A stretch of DNA of 64,000 nucleotides from Chaetoderma sp. LZ-2023a (taxonomy: Eukaryota > Mollusca > Caudofoveata > Chaetodermatida > Chaetodermatidae). The DNA is taken from the NCBI GenBank assembly GCA_034401795.1, contig CM067366.1:69395514-69459513 (forward strand). Direction: 5' to 3'. Position numbers and translations under genes: made by a program. This document shows positions 53,903-64,000 of the stretch, piece by piece (positions within the stretch are counted from its first letter, which is position 1; each line of letters starts with the position of its first letter). The notes beneath the pieces are model-generated. The model was not told where the DNA came from. It was given only the letters and a program-made list of their open reading frames with translations, and searched no databases.

Positions 53903-53951
53903 GCCTGTCTGCCTGCCTGTCTGCCTGCCTGCCTGCCTGCCTGCCTGTCCG

Positions 53952-54010
<59 letters not shown>

Positions 54011-54062
54011 ACCTGCCTACCTGCCTGCATGCCTGCCTGCCTGCCTGCCTGCCTGCCCGTAT
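53903..54062 (+). repeat. (CCTG)n microsatellite
   Basis: About 38 tetranucleotide units with a few CCTA, CATG, TCTG and CCCG variants. Confidence 0.97.
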
Positions 54063-54270
54063 GTCTGCATGTAGATTTGTAAAATGTTGCACATTTCTTG
54101 CATTTGTTCCTTAGGGGCTTAACAAGATAGGCATGAGTGGAATAGATATGCATATACTTGGTGAAATTGGTGCGTGCGTGCCTGCATACGCGCGCGTGTG
54201 TTTGGGTGGAGACTCGGTGGTCGTATGAAGTTAGCACTGAAAGCCAAAGAACAAGATTGGTGGCAATGAG

Positions 54271-54280
54271 GTTATTATTA

Positions 54281-54373
<93 letters not shown>
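54271..54373 (+). repeat. (ATT)n microsatellite
   Basis: About 33 units; it creates long homopolymeric frames (poly-Leu, poly-Asn, poly-Ile) with no biological support. Confidence 0.97.
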
Positions 54374-54374
54374 G

Positions 54375-54890
54375 CTCTCCTGGTCTGAAGGACCATGTGA
54401 GCCTAAGTAAGGGCGATCGTCTGTTGTCCATATTTCGTTCGTCCGTCCGTCTCCTGTCGTGCATCAAATTTGCTTTAACCCTTTAGTGGCGAAATTTGTT
54501 CCTGAAAATTAGCATATTTGCTTTTTGAGTAGATTTTCAGGATTAATCTTCTCCTGGTCTACAACTGGGCACTCCTCTAGACCACTAAGAAGGCCGGACT
54601 TGGCCGATGTCGACACTAAAGGGTCAAAATTCTACTCCTCCTAAACGCCTTGGCGGATTTCAACCAATTTTTGGTGGAAAGGCCCTATGGTGGATACCTC
54701 ATAAATAAATACCAATCGCAGATTTTATCGGACAATTATCTGAGTGAAAATCTTAGAAAATCTTAGTTTTTTCTTTAAAAATCGTCCGGAGATTGCCAAA
54801 ATGATACTCTTCTTAAACGACCTGACAGCTTTCAACCCAAATTTCCATATTTTCCGGAGCAAATGATCCAGGTGAGCAACACTGGGCCCT
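54375..54890 (+). repeat. CTCACCTGG-type dispersed repeat, diverged, with nested TTAA element
   Basis: AGCTCTCCTGGTCTGAAGGA, GGCGATCGTCTGTTGTCC and CGTTCGTCCGTCCG open it; GATCCAGGTGAGCAACACTG and GGGCCC close it. A TTAACCCTTTAGTGGCG...GACACTAAAGGGTCAA element (54476-54627) sits inside. Confidence 0.65.
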
Positions 54891-54963
54891 TGGACGTTTT
54901 GTTATGGTGGTCATCATGGAAATATTACTGTTGGGCAAAATTATTAGCCTCACTATCCTCTCA

Positions 54964-55776
<813 letters not shown>

Positions 55777-56019
55777 TTAACCCTTTAAAAACCCTTAAAT
55801 CTTTTCAAGGATATTTCAATTTCCTTATAGAAAATGTCCATTTGCAGACCAAGAGAAGATTAATTTTGAAAATTCATCACTGGAATGACAGGTTCGGTTA
55901 TCGAGCCAGTCATTCCAGTGTTACATTTTCCAAAATAGTCTTCTTTTGGTTTGCAAATGGACATTTCTCAGGACCACTGCAGACGCCGTTTTTGGCTGAT
56001 ATGAGTGTTAAACGGTTAA
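55777..56019. mobile_element. TTAA-bounded palindromic MITE, inverted orientation
   Basis: TTAACCCTTTAAAAACCC and GTGTTAAACGGTTAA ends. The core GGTTCGGTTATCGAGCC has CACTGGAATGACA / AGTCATTCCAGTG arms; it contains GCAGACCAAGAGAAGATT and its mirror. Its asymmetric left and right parts are swapped relative to 22559-22799. Confidence 0.8.
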
Positions 56020-57199
56020 ACAACCTGTTACGCTGCATATCTATTCTAACTTTCTACGGTTGGCAATGGCCTCGTCCATATATCAACCATAGTACAGAAT
56101 TACTGTCCTTGATTTTGCCATTTTACCATAGGCTTATAAATAATTCACAAACGCTCAAATTATTCTAGCAAAATAACGGTTATAAAACCAGACATTAAAA
56201 CAGCGCGACGCTGGATCACTTACCGACTAAGTGCGAAATAATAACAAAATTAATACCAGCCGGTTATGGCTGACCATTGTCCAGTGCTACCTTTTTATTC
56301 TGTTGCTGGTCATCTGCCCGAAATTGCTGACCGATAATCGTAAAAATGCAATGGGCGTAAAATCCCATTTTACGATATGTGTATCTTTTAGAAATCGATC
56401 TTGTTTTTAAAACGTTTTGGCGATAGAGAAGCAGGGAAGTGTGTAAATACTAAAGTGGCCAGATGGATGCATGGTAGTCCTGTTGTTGTTTGTCGATGGT
56501 GATCACGTGGCCGATGTGACAGTCTCGCTTTCCCGATCAATTATAACGCCATTATGGACGCTAGAGTTAATTGAGCTCGTTGTTCGCGAGTTTGGATTTT
56601 GATTCAGGATCTGTATTTTATAGCTGATCCACATTGTGAATATTATAGGTTCCCACACAAAAACTGATGTCTGGTTCTGTAAACCATTTAATAACGCTTT
56701 TATCCAGGTATAAGCTGTCAACCATTATATCAATTTCGTTCATCTCTACAAACATTGATTTTGAACATCCTGAAAACAATTTGACTCAAAGTATGTTGCT
56801 CTTTACGCATCAACAACCTTCAGACGAATTTTTATCTAAAATAAGGCTATTCAACAATACGTTATTTTTTATGTTATCGTCCTGCACCTTGCATCCAAAT
56901 ATTAGGCTTTAGCATTGAAATGGTTAATATATATCGGTGTATTACAATTAAGATGATATAAACTAGAAAAGCATTATATTTATTGCCCCGTGTGACCAGA
57001 CGTGAAGACGCCAGGCGAGATTTGCCAATACGTGGTCAGCTTTACTGCCTTGGCAGGGGGCATGATCACCAACAAGGTGTAGCTGAAACACAGTCCCGTG
57101 CGAGATGATTACGAACGAAGATAATTTGCGGCGTAAATCTTGATTGAATCCTTAGGCGTTCTAGCAGTAACTAATTCAGAAGGCAATCGCACAAGCGCC
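56020..57199. other. No gene seen
   Basis: A solitary hairpin arm-like CTGAAAACAATTTGACTC lies at 56770. Open frames of 72-81 codons lack motifs. Confidence 0.4.
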
Positions 57200-57290
57200 C
57201 CCCCCCCACAGACCTCATCCAACCCGAACACCCCACCCCACCCACAACCCACACAGCCAATCCACCCACATGACACACACTCCAATCTAT
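57200..57290. repeat. C-rich low-complexity tract
   Basis: C-runs and CCCACCCCACCC/CACACA words. Confidence 0.8.
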
Positions 57291-57859
57291 GCACTCCGAC
57301 CAACCATGACAGCGTAAATGATAATTAGGAAGACAGTGCTTCATATGCATACATAATTCTGAGGGTCTCCAGTTTTATGAACTATGGACTCCATTGTAAT
57401 AAATCATGTGTGGATTCTTTGAGCAAGAATGAATTTAAATCTAGTCAGCATTTAAGTCTTTAACGATTACAGACAGAGACGGCACATTCCTTATGATCTA
57501 AGGACTATTCTGTCGAGTCTTAAAGTTACTTGACTAGGCGTTGCTGTTTTACTGCAGCAACAAGTTCCAGGCGAATAACAGCTTTCGTGTATAGTTGTAA
57601 CAACGATGCTGTTATTTCAATGGTTAAAGTGGCTAGCAACAATAATATACATAATCTACATAATAAGACTGGAAAGGGCCTGTATAGCCTGTCTTCAATA
57701 TCAGTAACTGAATCAGAAACATAAAACATATTACATGTTGGCTGAAATTAGAAAGATTTCTGTACGCAGCAGTCTAAGTTCCAAATGTTAAACATTTTTG
57801 ACAGTAAGCATGGACATTTAGGTCAGAAATGATAGAATGTTAGTCCAAAATTTACAAAT
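57291..57859. other. No gene seen
   Basis: Overlapping open frames on both strands at 57526-57729 are unsupported. Confidence 0.4.
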
Positions 57860-58862
57860 CTGATTAAAAAAGCCAGAACTTATGATTATCATTGGCCCGA
57901 TCGTCCATTTATATACCGAAGTGTCAAATTTCTATCCAGTAGGCCACAGAACCAATTTTCCTTTTCGTTTATGTTTTCAACACCAATCAACTGACAAGAG
58001 CTCAATTTTGATTGGTCGATATCACCCATGTGTTCTTATGTATCAGCTTTCCTCGAATACACGTAAATGGTCCAGTGTCTTAATCATATTTGCCAAATTT
58101 CGTCCAATCCTCTCACCGAATCCGGAGTTGCTTTGTGAAAACTAGGTCATCTAAGATGTCCACCAGACAAATCGACTAATTAGATTCTTTGGAGGAAAAG
58201 TCATACCACTATCCACCTAGATGACGCTTCTTGATTCTCATGCCAGTCCGAGAAGTGATCTCAGATATCTTTGAAATTGCAGAAAATCCAAGATGGTCAC
58301 CAAACAAATCAACAAATCAGCGTTGTATGAATAACCGTATCAATTAATATGTTTCGAAAGTCTCAAATTCATATTCTTCAACACCCAGAACCTATGTATC
58401 GAAATTTTCACTACCAAAATCCATCAACTATGAAGAACTCAACGTTGATATGTCGATGGCGGCCAGGTTTTTGAACGTATGATTTGCGCAGTGTTGGCCT
58501 TTCACTCTCGTGGTTCTGGCTAAGAAGTTGTTTTTGTTAGAAAAGTATGTTATCTAAGATGGCTGCTCGGAAAATCAAGCAATCTGGCTCTCTTGAAGAA
58601 ACTTATTCATAGATTGTCCTAAATGAAAGTTCTTGGATTTCACATCAATCGGCTAAGCGGTTTTAGAGAAGTTATTTTAACAAGTTACTAAAATTAAAGC
58701 AAAGTCCACGATAGCCGCCGAACCATTGGCCAATCTTGAATCTCTATGACATAAGGTTGCATGTCTGATTGAACTCAGGCCAGTGGTTCTTGAAAAGAGA
58801 TCGCTTAAGGAAAAAGTTGACGACGGACGATGCACGGTCGTCATGGAATACGCTCACTTAGT
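57860..58862 (-). repeat. CTCACCTGG-type dispersed repeat, inverted, diverged
   Basis: Phrases CTAAGATGTCCACCAGACAA, CCAAGATGGTCACCAAACAA and CTAAGATGGCTGCTCGGAAA recur. The right end has GACGACGGACGATGCACG and CATGGAATACGCTCACTTAG, the mirror of the usual opening. Confidence 0.5.
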
Positions 58863-59850
58863 ATGTTAACTACAATGCCAATGACACCGCCATATCTTAC
58901 ACAAGTTAGTCAAATCAAAGATTTGACGAGTCTCTTTCTCTGTTTCATAGTGATACGTCGCTTCGTCCTAAAGTACCGGAGACTGGTTGTTGCTATAGCA
59001 ACGCCTCACGCAGGTATTTGTGAGATGACTACCACTCGTCTTGTATGCCAGATGGTGAATCAACGGTATTTAAAGGTCGCACGTGACTGATAAAAATCAT
59101 GATTCTCGGATTCAGGAAATTATGTCGCCTCTTAAAATAAAAAATATGATGTTATGCAACTGATTTGGCATGTACTATCTAAACATGATTTTACAAATGA
59201 ATAAACATTATCCTCAAGTGAACCTGAGATTAAGTAATTATCAGACAGTAAATACCGGATTGTAGAACAAGAAGAGAGGGGGGAATCTAGAGCAGTAATG
59301 CTTGTACATGTACTATTTAATTAATCTAATTAGCAATGATTATATAAATGAATCAACAGGTACCTATACTAGATTATTTCTTGGCCTCTATTTTTTAGGA
59401 TATCAGAGGTACTTTATGAATCTAGTGCAAAAGCACTAGAAAACAAAACCCGCAGCCATATAGGTGGTGCCTGGAAAAAGCCCCAGACTAGCTACCAAAA
59501 GAGTGTTCAAAAGTTACACACCTAATGGCTGTCTATAAAACTGTTCTCCTATTGTATAAAATACCTTAAGACCAGAGAAAGCCAGGTCTAACGACGATCT
59601 GCGTATGCAACAAGAGAACTTATTTGCAAGAGATATCCATATTATTCCAACACATACTTTGAGAAAATTAGTCAAAAACTCGCTCCTTTACCTTGTATTT
59701 CCCATTCAGATACACATCTAGCATATGTGTCTTCTAGACAAGGGAAGATGAAGATGTGTTGATCGTATGTGCACACTCAGTATGCATACTTTGGAGTGAA
59801 GAACCTTAATCCAAGTATCTCCGAGATACCTGATGGGCCTTGCCACTGTA
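58863..59850. other. No gene seen
   Basis: No recognisable coding or repeat signal. Confidence 0.4.
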
Positions 59851-60294
59851 TCCATCCATCATATGACGTCATAATCAACTAAGTGGCGCATAGAATGACA
59901 TCACAATCAATGACGTTATTATGACGCCAGCGAGGACGTAAATAAGTACGTCATGAACGCATAGTTGAAGACGGACTATGCGTTGTTGTACGAATTGTAT
60001 GTCTTTACAAAAAATTTAATAAATATAATGTTCAATATTTTGAAACTAATTTGACTGGGCGCTATTTTTGCCTTAGGCAGCAACAGCGCCCACTAATTTG
60101 ATTGGGCGCTGTTGCTGCCACAGGCAGCAACAGCACCCAGTCAAATTAGTTACAAAATATTCAACAGTTTAACTATACAGTTTTCAGGAAATTGATAGTC
60201 AGAGATCGGGGATCGATCAATCCCAACACGGCGAAGTGTGGGTGGAGCTTAGCTAGTGATGGGCGGGGCATAGCTAAAACTGGAAAGGTCCATT
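59851..60294 (-). mobile_element. CRE/hairpin MITE, copy L (hairpin partly duplicated)
   Basis: TCCATCCATCATATGACGTC, ATGACATCACAATC, TTATTATGACGCCAGC, AGTACGTCATGAACGC, hairpin 60030-60167 with a second internal GGGCGCTGTTGCTGCC module, GATCGGGGATCGATCAATCC, GTGTGGGTGGAGCTTAG, GGGCGGGGCATAGC, and the end CTGGAAAGGTCCATT. Confidence 0.9.
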
Positions 60295-60629
60295 CAAGCA
60301 ATGTTTACACACCATACATTCACAAAGATCTGTCTGGCATTAAATCGAGTGATGGACAGTGACTTAATCGTATCGCATGCATGGATATGCTCAACATTAT
60401 CTATTCTTTAAAGGATTTGTCCATTTATGTTCTCCCTTCCCTACAGTGTCTGAGACCATTTCAGATCAAATGATTGGAGTTGAAAAAATGATATATTTTG
60501 GATAACCTTTATCGAGCATAGATAGCTGGTAAATTCTATAAGATTATTTGCTAACATTATAGCAAATACGTATGCATGTTTGTATACACCAGAGGTGCTG
60601 ATAACTGTATACTATGCTGTATGGGTGAT

Positions 60630-61030
60630 GCAACTCAATGGAGGGGTCCAATCTGTCACTCAAGAATCTGACATCATAACCAATAATGTCAATAGTTAAC
60701 TGGCGTCATAATCATAGTACTGTATGACTCCGTCAGGAAAATCGAGAAGGCCATTACTAGTGTACGAATTATACGTATTTAGTAAAATTACAATTTATTA
60801 AACATTCTGTTGAATATTTTGAAACTAATTTGACTGGGGGATGTTGCTGCCATATTTTGAAACTAATTTGACAGGGAGCTGTTGCTGCCATAGGCTGCCA
60901 AATTTCGATTCTGGGAATTCAGGTTTCAAAGTTTTAAACCGATTGCAACACGTGTAAGATGTGGGCGGAGCTTAGCTAGAAATGGGCGGCGCATAGCTAG
61001 AAATGGGCGGCCATAGCTAGAAATGGATCC
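60630..61030 (-). mobile_element. CRE/hairpin MITE subfamily 2, copy M
   Basis: AATGGAGGGGTCCAATCTG, TGACATCATAACCAATAATG, then two head-to-tail arms TTTTGAAACTAATTTGACTG and TTTTGAAACTAATTTGACAG without the return arm, GATTCTGGGAATTCAGGTTT, GTGGGCGGAGCTTAGC, and GGGCGG...CATAGCTAGAAATG repeated twice. Confidence 0.8.
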
Positions 61031-61204
61031 TTTTAATGCCATATGTTATGTTGATGTTTGTATCGACAAATGTATTTTGTCACCATTCCGGTAAGCAACC
61101 ACATTCACAATCTCTTTTCTGGACATTTTCACAAGCGTTAACTTATGAACCATAGGTCTAGGTGACGCGGATGATAATGATGGCAAGTTATTATCATTCA
61201 AAAC

Positions 61205-61604
61205 AATGGACCTTTCAGGTTTTAGCTATGCCCCGCCCATCTCTAGCTAAGCTCCACCCACACCTCGCTCGTGTTGGGGTCGATCGATCTCTGAACACCC
61301 TATCAAGTTCCAAAAAACTACACAGGTAAGCTGTTGAATATTTTGCAACTAATTCTACTGGGTGAAGGCAGCAACAGCGCCCAGTCAAATTGGTTTCAAA
61401 CTATTCAACAGCATGTTTATTAAATAGCAAAGAATTACACAAAGACATACAATTTATACAACGTATCGATCTATTTGAGATTTGATGACGGTCTATATGG
61501 AACCCTTTGTGACGTAATGATCGTGACGTCATCATACACGCGCTGAGCTGATTATGCCGTCATACGAGGTGAGATGATGGATGGATACTCTAGAAGGGTG
61601 AATT
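61205..61604 (+). mobile_element. CRE/hairpin MITE, copy N
   Basis: AATGGACCTTTCAGGTTTTA, CTATGCCCCGCCCATCTCTA, CCACCCACACCTCGCTCG, GTCGATCGATCTCTGAAC, donor CACAGGTAAG, hairpin 61331-61413, TGATCGTGACGTCATC, and the end TAGAAGGGTGAATT. Confidence 0.9.
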
Positions 61605-62595
61605 CCATCTATTTTTCCAAAGTTTACCAATGAGTTTAGAATTCTAACTGTACATGATCATGCCATCATTTGGAAACTATTTGACTGTAGATCATTGTTG
61701 CTCTTGTTACATTATACCAGGATCCTGTCTGACTTGTATCCATATTAATTACATGACTTGTATATGGAAAACTTTTCCATGACATGGTAACTAAATAGAA
61801 GAACTAACTTTAAACGTCACAAACGTAGCTACGGTACGAATTACCAGCGCGTAATCAGATCTCTGTAACCGCCCGAGAGTAGATTAATAATACAGGATAC
61901 GGGGCCTGGGGGTAACTGTAACTTGCAACTGTAACTGACTGTAATGTAGTCCAATGCAGTGGCGGATCCAGGGTAGTGAAGGGGGGGGGGTGGGGTGGGA
62001 AGCACTCGAGGGAATGTGCTCCTGCCCAACCCCACCCCCATCCCCACCCCACCCCCGGCGGGGCTGTCAATTTTTTGATACTTACCTGCAGGTGGCGGAG
62101 TGAGTCCATTCTCAAGAGTTAACTCCTTTGAAATTGTGGGTGCACACCACCACCCACCACCCACCCCGACCCACTCCCGCCAAATGACCTGGATCTGCCC
62201 CTGCAATGAAACTGTAACTAGTTACAGTTAATTCTAATTGACGCCAGACCTGCAGTGATAATATTCAGACAACAATTCGATTGCATAGATCTTGCATTAT
62301 CTTATACACATAGCTCCCGCTGATGGATGCGACAAAAATGTTATTATCTTGCGGGTTCTTTGTGTGCATCATTAACCTGGGTCTTACCGAGGAAATCCTA
62401 CGAACATCGGACGGATTGCTAGGACGATCAACGAACCACGTTTCGCAAGATGACTAACAATGTTTGATGAACCGTCTGCACGATAATTCATGTCCGTAGA
62501 TTGAACTCATAATTTCTGATTCCTTCAAGGACATTGCAATAAATTGTACACACCCCACCAGGAAACGGGCATTTTTAGGTGAATAAGCACTGAAA
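61605..62595. other. No gene; G/C-rich tracts
   Basis: A G-run is at 61981-62000 and C-rich words at 62020-62060 and 62145-62175. Open frames here (121 and 86 codons, minus strand) are Gly/Pro/His-biased artefacts. Confidence 0.5.
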
Positions 62596-62690
62596 CCTGG
62601 AGAATATTTTGAAAACAATTTGACTGAAAGTTGTTGCTGATCCCGTCAGCAGCAACATTCAGTCAAATTGTTTTCAAAATATTCAGCAGC
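62596..62690. repeat. Hairpin, AACAATTTGACTG subtype
   Basis: AATATTTTGAAAACAATTTG plus ACTGAA and its mirror are separated by GTTGTTGCTGATCCCGTCAG plus CAGCAAC. It is close to the MITE hairpin but with AAAACAA in place of AAACTAA, and without CREs nearby. Confidence 0.85.
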
Positions 62691-63223
62691 ACGTGAGGAA
62701 TAGATGTTGAATAAGCATGCATATTAAACACGCGCTAAGAGAATAAATAGGGTGAAAACCAAGTTAGCCATAATTATAATAGCCTGCCGCGCCAATGTAG
62801 AGATACGTATCAGCCAAGTTGCGGACCTCAACAGCTGACGATTACCCAAAGATTCACTGTCCTGATAATCCATAATCTCTGAATGAGATCAACTTCCGTA
62901 ATTTCCGTTGGATTATGGGACGTGGTGGTCGAGTCAGTGGAATTGCATTAGGACTGGATTTTAGATTCATGATGTACTCAAATAGTCTCAATGGCCAAGA
63001 TAATGACAATGTTTATGTTTTAGTAGAAACTGTGTGAATGGGAGTGAGTGCGTGCGTACGTACGTTATACATGGGTGCGTACGTATGTGTGTGTGATCGT
63101 TCCTTTGGTGGTTCATTTATTTGACCACGTTGTTCACGCGCGTTTATGTCATGCCACCTGTCAGTTCTGAGCTACAGGACTAGATATTTTCCTTTGAAAT
63201 GACAGTGTCTTAATTTCACAAGG
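62691..63223. other. No gene seen
   Basis: Short GTACGTACGT-type alternating purine/pyrimidine tract at 63050-63085. Nothing coding. Confidence 0.4.
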
Positions 63224-63273
<50 letters not shown>

Positions 63274-63290
63274 AACAATAACAACAACAC
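63224..63290 (+). repeat. (AAC)n microsatellite
   Basis: About 22 units with AAT variants at the end. Confidence 0.95.
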
Positions 63291-63297
63291 AGGAAAG

Positions 63298-63402
63298 CTG
63301 TTGAATATTTTGAAACAAATCCGCCTGGAAACTGTTGCTATTGTTAATGCTCCACGCAGCCACAACTGCCAGGTAAGTAAGTTTCAAAATATTCAGCAGA
63401 AT
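63298..63402. repeat. Diverged solo hairpin
   Basis: CTGTTGAATATTTTGAAACA and GTTTCAAAATATTCAGCAG with a loop of altered sequence. It is preceded by ACAGGAAAG, a mutated donor motif, and has no CRE tail. Confidence 0.75.
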
Positions 63403-63524
63403 ATTCCTTGCATCAAAACAAGTTGTCGTTTCTGATGAGGGTTAAATGGTTACCGATGTTCTTCTCTAAAGAACCTGAATTCCCGGATTGCAAAGTTAGC
63501 CAATGGAGTGTTTAAAAGGTTAAT

Positions 63525-63895
63525 GGATGTATCAAGTTTTAACTACGCCCCGCCCATCTCTAGCTAAGCACCGCCCACGTTTTCGCTCAATCCACGCACT
63601 TCATGAATCTCAATTTCCAGAAAACTATAAACTGTAAGCTGTTGAATGTTTTGAAACTAATTTGACTGGGTGCTGTTGCTGCCTATGGCAGCAACAGCGC
63701 CCAATCAAATTAGTTTCAAAATATTCAACAGAATGTTTATTAAATAGTAAAGACATACGAGTCAAACAAGTTGACGGACTACTAAGCGTTTATGACGGAC
63801 TAAATCCCGTCATTCATGAAGTAATTTATTATGACGTCAGCCTACATGTGACGTCGTTGATTAAGACGTCATATGATCGATCGAAAAACTGGATT
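63525..63895 (+). mobile_element. CRE/hairpin MITE, copy O
   Basis: TATCAAGTTTTAACTACGCC, CCGCCCATCTCTAGCTAAGC, ACCGCCCACG, hairpin 63639-63731 with 45-bp arms around a 3-base loop, GCGTTTATGACGGACTAAAT, TTATGACGTCAGCC (perfect CRE), and ATATGATCGATCGAAAAACT. The most regular hairpin in the window. Confidence 0.9.
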
Positions 63896-64000
63896 TCTCT
63901 GTTAATCGTGATGATCATTCATGTTCGTTCAAGGGAACTCGGGTATTAAGCATATAGGCATACATCTTGACAACACGAAAACGGTAATGTTGTCCATGTT

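Noticed and set aside
53825-54396. Long frames rich in Cys-Leu-Pro, Ala-Gly-Arg-Gln, poly-Asn and poly-Leu
   Set aside because: They are translations of (CCTG)n and (ATT)n microsatellites.
61841-62206. 121-codon minus-strand frame with Gly/Trp-rich segments
   Set aside because: It is caused by G- and C-runs; no motif.
63184-63387. Val-rich minus-strand frame
   Set aside because: It is a translation of the (AAC)n repeat.

Overview
This window reads as animal nuclear DNA, most likely from a marine invertebrate and probably a mollusc or other lophotrochozoan. It is AT-rich, gene-poor and full of transposable elements and satellites. It holds DIRS-type tyrosine-recombinase retrotransposons, a non-LTR reverse transcriptase, dispersed repeats opening with a TTAGCTCACCTGG-type motif followed by GTCC-rich tracts, and repeats dense in AGGTCA half-sites. 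I associate those repeat styles with mollusc genomes from memory; no sequence here proves the taxon. I saw no prokaryotic or organellar features, no rRNA, no convincing tRNA and no CRISPR.

The only host gene I can support is the 3' end of a beta-propeller (WD40-like) protein on the + strand. It has three exons (4251-4389, 4999-5127, 14099-14295) with matching phases and canonical splice sites, together encoding the last 154 residues. The final intron is about 9 kb. It holds a second DIRS copy, a 22-bp satellite of about 2.4 kb split by a 1.5-kb hAT-like insertion with a clean 8-bp target duplication, and a 195-bp tandem repeat.

Left third (1-18,600): DIRS copy 1 (RT, RNase H, tyrosine recombinase, all broken), the WD40 exons, DIRS copy 2, the satellite block, a 157-bp-monomer satellite inside a TE with GTCCCCTACC ends, and several palindromic MITEs bounded by TTAACCCTTT/AAAGGGTTAA (piggyBac-like). 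Middle (18,600-39,000): a possible LTR plus primer-binding site, an inverted-repeat family whose interior has expanded into a 28-bp satellite, two decayed genes of uncharacterised mobile-element-like proteins, a 170-bp tandem array carrying oestrogen-response-element-like palindromes, and the first members of a palindromic MITE family. Right part (39,000-64,000): interleaved and nested inverted repeats, a 170-bp and a 156-bp palindrome, a LINE remnant, long microsatellites, and many more copies of the same MITE.

The most striking pattern is that MITE family of about 400 bp. At least a dozen full or partial copies lie in the last 36 kb. Each intact copy joins a Sp/KLF-type CCCCGCCC/CCACCCAC block, a CAGGTAAG splice-donor motif, a near-perfect 45-bp-arm hairpin, and one to four perfect TGACGTCA cAMP-response elements, between AATGGACC/GGTCCATT-like ends. 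No working enzyme-coding gene is visible; everything recognisable outside the WD40 exons is decayed or non-coding.
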